A stretch of 64,000 bases of DNA from Caproicibacter sp046707225 (lineage in GTDB: Bacteria > Bacillota > Clostridia > Oscillospirales > Acutalibacteraceae). Of this stretch, positions 34,701 through 42,157 are shown in pieces (position 1 is the first letter of the stretch; every line of letters starts with the position of its first letter). The notes beneath the pieces were generated by a model. The model saw only the letters and a list, made by a program, of their open reading frames with translations. It had not been told where the DNA came from and made no database searches. A program made the position numbers and the translations under genes. The stretch is taken from the NCBI RefSeq assembly GCF_046707225.1, contig NZ_JBJKOP010000048.1, positions 3,920 to 67,919 of the forward strand. The letters are read 5' to 3'.

Positions 34701-35557
34701 CTCAGCAGCTTCATCCCGATGACCGCCATGTCCATCAGGGATACCGGCCGATCGGTTCTTCCGTAAACCTCGTCGCGGGCGTGATAGTATTCCGCGAGCG
34801 CGTCCTCGATCACCGCGCTCAGCGCGGAGCGTTCCACCGTGATGCGGTTCAGGCGGGTCAGAAACGTCGTATGGCGGCAGTGGTCGCTCCAGTAGGTGTC
34901 GATCACGCGCAGTTCCGTGACGCTTGGGTCCCTCTTTTCCGCGTCGCGGAAATAATCGCGGCAGAACAAAAGATCCTCCCGGCTCATGGCGAACCCCATC
35001 GAGCGGTGATATTCAAAAAGCCGCCCATCGTTCCAGGAGGTGAATCCTTCCACACGAGCGACATCCTCAGGCACCTTTGCCTCGGAATCGAGTGTTTCCG
35101 GCTTGCTCATGGAAGCAAGGCGGCTTTCAACCGGGTTGATCAGATAATTTTCAATTTTCAAAAGATCTTCCGGATTCAATTCACCTTTGACCGCGACGAG
35201 TTTCGCCGTCGCAACCTGCGGCCGCTCTCCCTGCGTCAGCAGCTGGACACACTGAGCCGCTGAATCCGCCCTCTGATCGTACTGCCCGGGAAGATACTCC
35301 GTCGCAAAGGCTCTGTACCCCTCCGGCAAAGGATATTCCTCTTCGTACACTAAATCAACATTTGGTTCCGAAAGGATGGTGTCCCTTGCCGCCTCATATT
35401 CTTTGCCTGAAATTCCGGAAAGATCGTAACGGTTGACGATTTTGACGTCTTCCACGGAAGTCAGGCCAAGGTTTTCCATCAGGTCCGCGCACAGATGCCG
35501 CGCCTCTGAGTCAAACCCCGGCTTTTTTTCCACAAAAACACGGATGACTTCTGACAT
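31799..35557 (-). CDS. purL: Phosphoribosylformylglycinamidine synthase, single-chain form
   Basis: 1252 residues, the large single-polypeptide FGAM synthase used by many Clostridia instead of the PurS/PurQ/PurL complex. An N-terminal PurS-like region is followed by two AIR-synthase-type halves (SDHCRHTTFLTRL, FKNETHNHPTEIEPFGGAATCLGG, GATGRDGCGGATGSS, CNDFGAGGVSVAIGELADG) and a C-terminal glutaminase domain (FPGTNCEYDSARAFEKAG, catalytic Cys in LGICNGFQ, and PISHGEGRF). It carries out step 4 of purine synthesis. ATG 35557 has a GGGGG site 5 bases upstream; an in-frame TTG at 35569 is less likely. Confidence 0.96.
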   Translation of the reverse strand: MSEVIRVFVEKKPGFDSEARHLCADLMENLGLTSVEDVKIVNRYDLSGISGKEYEAARDTILSEPNVDLVYEEEYPLPEGYRAFATEYLPGQYDQRADSAAQCVQLLTQGERPQVATAKLVAVKGELNPEDLLKIENYLINPVESRLASMSKPETLDSEAKVPEDVARVEGFTSWNDGRLFEYHRSMGFAMSREDLLFCRDYFRDAEKRDPSVTELRVIDTYWSDHCRHTTFLTRLNRITVERSALSAVIEDALAEYYHARDEVYGRTDRPVSLMDMAVIGMKLLRKRGLIPDLDVSEEINACSIEVPVTVDGKVQTWLVQFKNETHNHPTEIEPFGGAATCLGGAIRDPLSGRAYVYQAMRVTGSGDPRVPFEKTRKGKLPTRKITTGAAQGYSSYGNQIGLATGQVTELYDPGYVAKRMEIGAVIGASPKENVMRGVPAPGDVIVLLGGATGRDGCGGATGSSKAHTQQSIEVCSAEVQKGNPPTERKIQRLFRDPKVAKMIKRCNDFGAGGVSVAIGELADGLSIDLDKVPKKYEGLDGTELAISESQERMAVVLAPGDTEAFVAAAARENLVATVVAVVKEEPRLRMTWRGDKIVDIARSFLNTNGVTQNADALISAVDPKQNYRERVPECLEGLSLAQAFETNLSRLEVCGQKGLSERFDASIGAQTVLMPFAGTYQLTPEEGMVAGLPVAGASDDATAMSYGFIPGISRFSPFHGAAYAVVESLSRLAALGADPLSARLTFQEYFERMTNDPKSWGKPTAALLGALSAQIGLGVPSIGGKDSMSGTFESISVPPTLVSFAVAMTKKSKTVSAAFQKAGSKVLLLPLPEDPETLLPNWQKLKAYYAAVVHLVREGGVRSASVVKEGGAAAAVARMCFGNKIGFRFNPPVLSPQCLFAPASGAILVELDEETPVQNLAFLTLGHTIEQPQVELGDTALSLERLISAWNGTLDKIFPAAAPGTKIRDVPLCTERSEAAPSIKTAKPRVFIPVFPGTNCEYDSARAFEKAGAVPEVLVVRNLTPNDIEETIERMAEAISRSQIIMIPGGFSGGDEPDGSGKFIATTFRNPRIAEAVEQMLTKRDGLMLGICNGFQALIKLGLVPYGRITAPSEHAPTLTFNSIGRHISRMVYTRVASVKSPWFAGVNAGDVFAVPISHGEGRFVAGEDVMSGLIANGQVATQYCTPGGVPSGASEWSPNGSVCAVEGITSPDGRILGKMSHSERMGENLYQNVPGKKDQKLFESGVNYFK

Positions 35558-35725
35558 TTTTTCCCCCAATTCCGCCGGCTGAACGGCTGAATTTCGATCC
35601 GATTCATCATTCAGATTTTGTCCAACTTATTTTAGCATAACCGGCGGAGATATAAAAGAGCGAAATGCACCAATTTTCGCGGATTCGAACGGAAAGGGTT
35701 GGCACTCCCAGGTCCCTGCAAAAAC

Positions 35726-37108
35726 TTATGAGATTTTCGCGGCGTCCCTCATCAAAGCGGACGCGAGCTTTCCGGCGGAAGCAATGCTTGAATTCTGATT
35801 TTCAACCAGAACCGCAAACGCGAACGGAGTCTTTTCGTCGGAAGAAAATCCAACCATCCAGCAGTTCGGCTTTTTTCCGTTGCCGACTTCCCCGGTTCCG
35901 GTTTTCGCCGAAACCTTCATGCCGGGGAACAGACCGTCTCCGTAATCCGACGTAACGTCATAACGCATATAAGTTTTAAGTTTTGCGGCGGTCTCAGGGC
36001 TGAGCAGCTGCTCGCCCGTTTTTGAGGAACCGGTTGCCGTTCGGAATCCAAAAGAATTGGTGACATTTTGGACCAGATACGGCTGCACATAGGTTCCTCC
36101 GTTTGCAATCGCTCCCATCAGGATCATCATGTGATAGGGGTTGGCAAGGTCGGTGAACTGCCCCACGCCGGACCAGCCAAGCTCCTGCGGCTGGGCGCCG
36201 TTTACATTGTACACGCTTTTCGCGGACGGGATTCCCTCCAAGACAAAGGTGCGGTTGAAGCCCATTTCGTTCGCCATTGCGGTCATCGTGTTCGCGCCCA
36301 GCTCAATGGCGATCTGCGAAAACGCCACGTTGGAGGATTTGGCGAGCGCGTTTTTAAAATCCAGTTTCCCGTACGCCCTCACATCCGTGATCTTGTTCCC
36401 GTTGATCGTGACGCTGCCGTTGCAGTTCCAGGTACGGCTGTCCAGGTCTTTGATGTGTTCAATCGCGGCGGCGGAAGTCACCAGCTTGAAAATCGAGCCG
36501 GGGGTCAGGGAGGAGGACAGCACCTTGTTGACGAACACGCCGCTGTATTTGCCTGTTTGATCGGTTGTCAGGTCTTTCGGCGGATTTGCCGGGTCATAGT
36601 CCGGCGTGCTGACCATACAGAGCAGTTCCCCGGTTTTATAATTGTAAAGGGCCGCGGCGCCGTCCCGGCTGCCAAGCTGCTGACGGGCCAGCCTGCACAG
36701 GCCGCTGTCCAGAGTAAGCCGGAGGTCGTTTCCGGAAGACTGCCCCGTCGGGGAGGCAAGCCCCGTCACAAAATTGTAGCCGGAAAGCTCCGCGCGGAAA
36801 CTGTACTGAACGCCTGTGGAGATGTATCCCTGCGTATCCCCGACCGCATGCAGCATCGCCCTGCGGACGGTCTCGTCGTCGCTGTACACCCGTTTGCCGT
36901 TATCGCTTTCGGCCAGAACCACACCGTTCCGGTCCAGCACACGCCCCTCGGCGGAAACCGAGCTCCCGCCGGAAATGTGCTTGTTGAACGGCTGAACGGC
37001 CCAGTTGCCGCCGTTGACAAACAGTCCGTAGAGAAACACGCAAAGTCCGGCGGCAAAGCCCGCGCAGAGAATATAAAGAATAAAAGAGCGCGTCCCGGTC
37101 GTTTTCAT
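35726..37108 (-). CDS. Class B penicillin-binding protein, PbpA-like transpeptidase
   Basis: 460 residues: one N-terminal span, a short N-terminal domain, and a transpeptidase domain with S205xxK (SIFK, 205-208), S258-S-N260 and K402TG (KTGTGEVG). It resembles PbpA/PBP2-like proteins that pair with a SEDS glycosyltransferase, and the FtsW/RodA partner is directly upstream with an ATGA overlap (translational coupling). It cross-links the glycan made by the partner. GGAGGAG lies 6 bases before the ATG, within the partner's last codons. Confidence 0.93.
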   Translation of the reverse strand: MKTTGTRSFILYILCAGFAAGLCVFLYGLFVNGGNWAVQPFNKHISGGSSVSAEGRVLDRNGVVLAESDNGKRVYSDDETVRRAMLHAVGDTQGYISTGVQYSFRAELSGYNFVTGLASPTGQSSGNDLRLTLDSGLCRLARQQLGSRDGAAALYNYKTGELLCMVSTPDYDPANPPKDLTTDQTGKYSGVFVNKVLSSSLTPGSIFKLVTSAAAIEHIKDLDSRTWNCNGSVTINGNKITDVRAYGKLDFKNALAKSSNVAFSQIAIELGANTMTAMANEMGFNRTFVLEGIPSAKSVYNVNGAQPQELGWSGVGQFTDLANPYHMMILMGAIANGGTYVQPYLVQNVTNSFGFRTATGSSKTGEQLLSPETAAKLKTYMRYDVTSDYGDGLFPGMKVSAKTGTGEVGNGKKPNCWMVGFSSDEKTPFAFAVLVENQNSSIASAGKLASALMRDAAKIS

Positions 37109-38787
37109 GGTTTTCTCCTCCTGCGCACCGCATAGGTCCGCTCATCCCCGGCCTTGATAAAGGCCAGAAGCCCCCAGACGGACACCATGCTGGAACCGCC
37201 CATGCTGATAAACGGAAGCGTTACCCCGGTCAGGGGAAGAACGTCCGTGGCGCCGAAAATATTCAGGCAGGCCTGAAACAGCAGCATGCCCGCCGCCGCG
37301 CAGGAGGAAATGGAATAGAGCGTCGAACGGCTCCGAGTCGCGTCGGAGCGCGCGTAAAGCAGCAGACCCGCGACGGACAGCACCGCGATCAGCGCGAGAA
37401 TCAGTCCCAGTTCCTCGCAGAGCATCCCGAAAACCAGGTCGCTTTGGGCCGCGAACACCGATTTTAAACTGCCGCGCCCCAAACCCACGCCGAACAGCCC
37501 GCCGGAGGCGGAATAACTCAGCACTCTGGTCTGCTGGTAGCCCGAGTCGCTCGCGTGCTCCCAGACATGCCCCCAGACCGCAAACCGCTGCGCGACATAG
37601 GGCCGGAATTTCAAAATCAGGAACGCGCCGAGCCCGGCCACCGAACAGATCAGCGCAATGGTGCGAAGGCTGCCGGACCGCATAAACGCGATAATCAAAA
37701 AGGTCACAAAGAAAATGCAGGCTGTGCCGAAATCTTTCATCAGGAACAGCGCGCCCATGCACACCGCCGAAAAAGCAATGAACCCCGTCAGGTTCCGCGC
37801 GGTCTGCAGCCTGTCCAGCGTGGAGGCGCCGACAAAAATAAAGGCGATTTTAATCAGTTCCGACGGCTGAACGGTGACAGGGCCGAGTTCGATCCAGTTT
37901 TTTGCGCCATTATATTCCCTGCCCAGCAGCAGATTCGCGGCAAAAAGCAGAATCGCCAGCACACCGATCGCGACGCGCCACCGCATCGCCCGGTCAAGAT
38001 CGCCTAAAAACCAGATCATTGCGCAGAACAAAACCATTCCGGCTGCAAGCGCCGCAAGCTGAAACCAGGTTTCCTTGACATTTGTTCCGGAAATCAGCAG
38101 AATTCCGATTCCGCTGTTCAGAAAGGCGATGGTTTCCAGCTCAAAGCTGACGCGGCCCAGCACTTTTCTGGAAAAGAAGTAAAGTCCCCATTCCAGCAGC
38201 AGCAGAATTCCCAGCGGAGCAAGCGGCGGCAAAACGGGCTTGTCCCCCGCAAAGCATGCCTGCGCCCCCAGCAAAATCTGTACGACGGTGACCGCGAGCA
38301 TCAGCGCCGCGGGGGGGGCAGCCGGCCCGCGCGGGCGTTTGGACGGTTTCAGGCCGCTCACGTCCGCGGTGCGTTTGAGCATCAGCGCGGTGGACCCCAT
38401 CGCGACGGTATCCCCGGGCAGGATCGGAGCATTCTGCCGGACTTTTTTGCCGTTGATGAATGTGCCGGCCTTCGAATCGGTATCCGTGACAAGCCATCCG
38501 CTTTCCCGGCGGAACAGCACCGCATGGGCCCGGCTTGCGGTTTCATCGTTTATAACAATGTCGCAGCTTCGGCTTCGCCCGATGGAATTTTCCCAGTACA
38601 GAACCGGAATCACCTCATGCGTCACCATATCTTCCAGAACCACGACGGGGTCCTCGCGCCTGCGCCCGACGCGCAGGGAAGAAAAGCAGCGAAAAACCAC
38701 GACGCCGCTGATCAGCGCCACGGCGACCCGCGCCGCAAACAGCAGAATGGACTCCGCGCTTGTAAGGGCGGTTAAAAACGTATTCAA
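37105..38787 (-). CDS. FHA domain fused to FtsW/RodA/SpoVE SEDS glycosyltransferase
   Basis: About 560 residues. One span (about 10-28) is followed by a cytoplasmic FHA domain (about 45-140: SIGRSRSCDIVINDETASRAHAVLFRR and TFINGKKV, with the phosphothreonine-binding Arg, Ser and Asn in place), then about ten SEDS spans with LLGREYNGAKNWIELGPVTVQPSE, LMKDFGTACIFF and LPLTGVTLPFISMGGSSM. SEDS proteins polymerise lipid II. I place the start at TTG 38787, with AGGAGG 7 bases upstream. FHA domains bind phosphothreonine, so activity may be tied to a Ser/Thr kinase; none is encoded nearby. Confidence 0.93.
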   Translation of the reverse strand: MNTFLTALTSAESILLFAARVAVALISGVVVFRCFSSLRVGRRREDPVVVLEDMVTHEVIPVLYWENSIGRSRSCDIVINDETASRAHAVLFRRESGWLVTDTDSKAGTFINGKKVRQNAPILPGDTVAMGSTALMLKRTADVSGLKPSKRPRGPAAPPAALMLAVTVVQILLGAQACFAGDKPVLPPLAPLGILLLLEWGLYFFSRKVLGRVSFELETIAFLNSGIGILLISGTNVKETWFQLAALAAGMVLFCAMIWFLGDLDRAMRWRVAIGVLAILLFAANLLLGREYNGAKNWIELGPVTVQPSELIKIAFIFVGASTLDRLQTARNLTGFIAFSAVCMGALFLMKDFGTACIFFVTFLIIAFMRSGSLRTIALICSVAGLGAFLILKFRPYVAQRFAVWGHVWEHASDSGYQQTRVLSYSASGGLFGVGLGRGSLKSVFAAQSDLVFGMLCEELGLILALIAVLSVAGLLLYARSDATRSRSTLYSISSCAAAGMLLFQACLNIFGATDVLPLTGVTLPFISMGGSSMVSVWGLLAFIKAGDERTYAVRRRRKP

Positions 38788-38946
38788 GAAAGGACCTCCT
38801 TTCGGTTCATGAAACATTATAGCGGCATTCGGCTTTAAAGTAAACCGGGGTTCCGAATCGCGGTTGCGCCGTGGGCCGTCGAAAGCCGCGCGGAATTTTT
38901 CGTTCGAAAAACGCGGCCAATCGGCGGCAGGACGCATCTTTCGCGA

Positions 38947-39798
38947 TTACGGTTTTACGATTCCCAGCTGGTTGATCAGTTTCGGCAGGCATGCCTCAAA
39001 TTTCAATCCAAGCCTTCCGTCCTCTCCGCTTTCCCTTGTGCGGCGGATGCAGTCGGCCGTAAAATCCACCGCGAGCTGCATGGCGGCGCTCAGATGCATC
39101 CCGTACAGAAGCCCCGCGAGAAGAGCGGCGCAGAACAGGTCTCCGGCCCCCATCCATTCCCCGGAGATCCGGTGTGAAAACGCATAGCTGACGCTTCCGT
39201 TTTCCGCGGTGTAAGCCGCCGTACCCATTAGATCCGGACTGAACCAGACCCCCGTCATCACCGCGCTTTTTGCGCCCAGGGAGCAAATCCCCCGCAGCAG
39301 GTCCTCCACCGTTCTGCGGTTCCACGGCCCGACCCGCTCGCGCTCTCCCATCAAAAAAGCCGCGTCACAGGCCGGCAGGATTACAAGATCGGCCATTGAA
39401 CAAAATTGTTCCGCCAGTTTTGCCCGTTCCCGTGTCATTCCGGCCTTGCCGCCGTTCCCTCTCCATGAGGAAGACCCAAATAAAATCAGATTATCCTTTT
39501 CTCGGAATGTGTGAAGGAAAGAGGCGAGCGTATCGGCTTCTTTTGCGTTTTCCGGCAATTCAAACAGCACCGCGTCGAACGAATAGCCCAACTTCTTCCA
39601 TTGCTCCGCATAGAACGGCAGGTCGCCGCTCAAATCCACTCGTTTTTCCGTTTCCGGTCCCGGCGACGGCGCCGCGCTCATCGGAGCCACGCAGACCTCG
39701 ACGCACGCGGCGGCCAGAACCGGCAGCGCGGCGGCCAGCGAGCATTTCCCAGTCTCGCAGACCGAACCAATCAGAGCCGCGCGTTTGTTTTCACTCAT
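38947..39798 (-). CDS. Pyridoxal/pyridoxamine kinase-like protein (ribokinase superfamily)
   Basis: 283 residues. The C-terminal GEWMGAGDLFCAALLAGLLYG holds the anion hole and catalytic Asp (GAGD) in the PdxY/PdxK style ('G.GDLF'), and the N-terminal GSVCETGKCSLAAALPVLAAAC fits the PdxK glycine-rich start. FDAVLFELPENAKEADTLASFL resembles the region that contacts the B6 ring. B6 salvage is the best guess; a hydroxymethylpyrimidine-type kinase is possible. ATG 39798 has GGAGGG 7 bases upstream; the frame extends 11 codons further without support. Confidence 0.75.
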   Translation of the reverse strand: MSENKRAALIGSVCETGKCSLAAALPVLAAACVEVCVAPMSAAPSPGPETEKRVDLSGDLPFYAEQWKKLGYSFDAVLFELPENAKEADTLASFLHTFREKDNLILFGSSSWRGNGGKAGMTRERAKLAEQFCSMADLVILPACDAAFLMGERERVGPWNRRTVEDLLRGICSLGAKSAVMTGVWFSPDLMGTAAYTAENGSVSYAFSHRISGEWMGAGDLFCAALLAGLLYGMHLSAAMQLAVDFTADCIRRTRESGEDGRLGLKFEACLPKLINQLGIVKP

Positions 39799-39879
39799 TT
39801 TGAATCCCTCCAAACCGTAATATCTCCACAATAAACGGATCGGAAAACGGATTCAAGGAGAAAAATGCAGAATGATAAA

Positions 39880-39905
39880 AAGAAAACGGCCGCCCTTCGG
39901 CGGCC
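39880..39905 (-). terminator. Terminator of the hexapeptide transferase gene
   Basis: On the minus strand GGCCGCCGAAGGGCGGCC followed by GTTTTCTTTTT. Confidence 0.85.
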
Positions 39906-39911
39906 ATGGCA

Positions 39912-40580
39912 CTATTTTCTTTCGGCGATTTCTCCCGCGCGTTTATAAATGCTGTTCGGCGGCACAAATCCGCGCACCATGGAGAGCGGATAAACGGTGG
40001 TTCCCCTGCCGATCACGGACCCCGGATTCAGGACCGAATTGCAGCCGATTTCCACATAGTCGCCCAGCATGGCACCGATCTTTCTCAGGCCCGTCGCGAT
40101 CCGCTCGCCCCCGGCCGCGATGCTCACGTCTGTTTTGTCGGATTTAATATTGGAGGTGATGGAGCCGGCGCCCATATGCGCCTTATACCCCAGAATGGAG
40201 TCGCCCACATAATTGTAGTGCGGCACCTGGACACCGTCGAACAAAATCACATTTTTAAGCTCCGTAGAATTCCCGACGACGCAGTCCGCGCCGACCAGAG
40301 CGTTTCCGCGAAGAAACGCGCACTGGCGCACTTCCGTCCGGGGTCCGATGATCGCCGGCCCATGCAGGTAGGCGGATTCGAACACGGTCGCGGTACGGTG
40401 TACCCAGACGGCTTCGCCGCGAAGCTCATATTCTTCTTCCGGCAGGCCGGCGCCGATCCGCAAGATCAATTCCCCAATTTTCGGCAGTGCCTCCCAGGGA
40501 TAACGGAGCGCGGCGAGCAGCGGCGCGGCCGCCGTATGGGACAAATCAAACAGGCTGCTGATTTCAGCGGGTTCAAACAT
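39912..40580 (-). CDS. Left-handed beta-helix acyl/nucleotidyl-transferase-like protein
   Basis: 222 residues. After about 50 helical residues comes a run of hexapeptide turns ([LIV]-G-x4: AIIGPRTEVRQCAFLRGNALVG, CVVGNSTELKNVIL, then IGCNSVLNPGSVIGRGTTVYP), the parallel beta-helix of bacterial acyltransferases. HYNYVGDSILGYKAHMGAGS, then ITSNIKSDK resembles the acetyltransferase half of GlmU, so it is probably related to UDP-sugar N-acyltransferases, but no uridyltransferase domain is present. Substrate unknown. Confidence 0.75.
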   Translation of the reverse strand: MFEPAEISSLFDLSHTAAAPLLAALRYPWEALPKIGELILRIGAGLPEEEYELRGEAVWVHRTATVFESAYLHGPAIIGPRTEVRQCAFLRGNALVGADCVVGNSTELKNVILFDGVQVPHYNYVGDSILGYKAHMGAGSITSNIKSDKTDVSIAAGGERIATGLRKIGAMLGDYVEIGCNSVLNPGSVIGRGTTVYPLSMVRGFVPPNSIYKRAGEIAERK

Positions 40581-40643
40581 AATATAATCTCCTTTGTTTC
40601 TCGATCATACCTATTATATTACTTTTTCGAACCCGGTCAATCC

Positions 40644-41654
40644 TCAGTCTTCCCCGGAAATCATCTTTTTCAGTTTCAGAAGGTCGCTGGTGGTAACGGC
40701 ACCGTCCCTGTTGAGGTCCGCCGCGCGGCGAAGGTCGGCTCTCAGCGTTCCGGACCCCGCCAAATAATTGTAGAGCGCTCTGCACGAGGCTTCGTCCGGG
40801 GTACCGCGGCGCGTCAGATCTCCGGCAACGACCGCCGTCACGCGGTTTTGGACCGTTCCGTCCGGATTCTCAACCGTCAGAACATCCCCCGTGCAGACAG
40901 AACCGCTCAGTCGGGTGTTGCCGTTATAGGATTTGACCGTCAGCCGGGAATCCGGCACGCCCTCATCAAGAAGCTGGTCCTCCAGTTCTTCCACCGAAAC
41001 AGGTGTGCTGAAGTCGAAGTAATCCTCACCCCCTGATAAAAACCCGTCCGCCGGCCCGGAAGAAACCCCGGAGCCCGATGACTGTCCGGAGGATGCGGAG
41101 GAACCGGGATTCGGCTCGGAAGAAACCCCGGAGGCCGATGATTGTCCGGAGGACGCGGAGGAGCCGGGATTCGACGCAGAAGACGACTCTGAGCCGGAAG
41201 GCGAATCAGATGGAACGCTGCTCTCCGGCTGGCTCTGCGACGAAGCCTGTTCGGAGGACGACGCGCTGTCTTCCGGCTGTGAGGAGGCCGGCGGCACGGA
41301 ATCGGAGGAAGAGCTTCTCTGACTGTCCGGGTTAATATTTACAAACTCCTTGAGCAGCTTTCCCGAAGCATTATACATCATGACGAAGTCCCCTTCTTCC
41401 AGCAGCCCACCGGTTCTGGGGGTTCCGTCCTGGTCCGTCACCGCCACGGTAATGCTCGGATCAAAAGCCTTCAACTGCGCGCCGACCGATTCCACGGTAG
41501 CGTCGGCGCCAAACCAGTGTTCCTCCGCGCTGACCGCGGCGCTCCCCTGATTTGCAGTTTGCTGCGCGTAAAATGCAGTGGTAGGAATCACGGCTAAAAA
41601 CAAAATGATCAGAAAAAGCGTCAATGGAAACCTATTTTCGAACATTTTCCCCAT
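40644..41654 (-). CDS. Secreted protein with two similar domains and a C-terminal dockerin-like module
   Basis: About 336 residues. An N-terminal hydrophobic segment (LTLFLIILFLAVIPTTAF) acts as signal or anchor. Two similar small domains (about 50-105, from ATVESVGAQLKAFDPS, and about 210-270, from VSVEELEDQLLDEGVPDS) flank a Ser/Pro-rich linker containing two copies of a 20-residue repeat. The C-terminus (AADLNRDGAVTTSDLLKLKK) is a clear calcium-binding dockerin type I repeat; the preceding copy (GDLTRRGTPDEASCRALYNYL) is degenerate. It probably sits on or outside the cell and binds a cohesin or calcium. No catalytic domain is visible. ATG 41654 has AAAGGA 9 bases upstream. Confidence 0.7.
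   Translation of the reverse strand: MGKMFENRFPLTLFLIILFLAVIPTTAFYAQQTANQGSAAVSAEEHWFGADATVESVGAQLKAFDPSITVAVTDQDGTPRTGGLLEEGDFVMMYNASGKLLKEFVNINPDSQRSSSSDSVPPASSQPEDSASSSEQASSQSQPESSVPSDSPSGSESSSASNPGSSASSGQSSASGVSSEPNPGSSASSGQSSGSGVSSGPADGFLSGGEDYFDFSTPVSVEELEDQLLDEGVPDSRLTVKSYNGNTRLSGSVCTGDVLTVENPDGTVQNRVTAVVAGDLTRRGTPDEASCRALYNYLAGSGTLRADLRRAADLNRDGAVTTSDLLKLKKMISGED
41057..41176 (-). repeat. Two tandem 60-bp repeats in the dockerin protein linker
   Basis: Copies 41057-41116 and 41117-41176 differ at only a few bases and encode a Ser/Gly/Pro-rich 20-residue unit. The period is exactly 60, so copy number can change without frameshift. Confidence 0.85.
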
Positions 41655-41775
41655 AATTTCCCATCCTTTCTTTTCTGATCGTACCACTTTTTCCGTCAAA
41701 GCATCATAAGAGGTGGAATTCGTTCACAGAAATAAGACGAATGTGAATTCTATCATGCTTCGTCATGCAAAAAAT

Positions 41776-41816
41776 AAAAAAAGCAAAAACCGGTTTTCAC
41801 CGGTTTTTGCTTTTTT
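41776..41816. terminator. A/T-flanked terminator hairpin
   Basis: AAAAAAGCAAAAACCGGT / ACCGGTTTTTGCTTTTTT with a TTTC loop. Symmetric, so it could act on either strand. Confidence 0.75.
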
Positions 41817-42094
41817 GGGGAGGAGTTGTATTGAAAAGGTGTGGCAAACTCTGCCACAAGACTTATAATCACAAAACAAATAAGAGTTTAGAAATGAATC
41901 TGTTAAATTTGCATCCTTCATTTCATTGATATCAGTATACCCCCAAGGGCGCATTCTGTCAACGGCTTTCAAGGAATCACGAGCAGAATCTACCCTTTGT
42001 ATAAAACGTAGGAATAAAACGAACACTTTTAGTTATTATTCACTATTATGCTTGCTGAACCAGCCGGGTGCTTCCGATCATTTTCCCGTACGCC
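41817..42094. other. AT-rich intergenic stretch, no gene seen
   Basis: Between the hairpin at 41776-41816 and the rlmD promoter. It contains a short inverted repeat GTGGCAAACTCTGCCAC (near 41840) but no frame with a ribosome site or family features. Confidence 0.5.
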
Positions 42095-42123
42095 TTGTAT
42101 TGTCGGTTGCTCAATGGTACACT
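42095..42123 (+). promoter_or_regulatory. SigA promoter of rlmD
   Basis: TTGTAT (42095-42100), 17 bases, TACACT (42118-42123), about 30 bases before the ATG. Confidence 0.65.
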
Positions 42124-42157
42124 AGACGGGTAATAGGAAAAGGAGAACGGAGAAAAA

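Noticed and set aside
32774..35263. Long plus-strand open frame opposite purL
   Set aside because: It is the antisense shadow of a GC-rich coding region, with Arg/Gly-rich composition, no ribosome site and no family features.
35678..35700. tRNA-like T-loop (GTTCGAATCC on the minus strand)
   Set aside because: The flanking bases do not form a T stem and no D or anticodon arms are present.
41057..41176. CRISPR-like direct repeat
   Set aside because: Only two adjacent in-frame copies without spacers, inside a coding linker.
41763..42026. Minus-strand 87-codon open frame
   Set aside because: It crosses a terminator hairpin, has no ribosome site and shows no family features.
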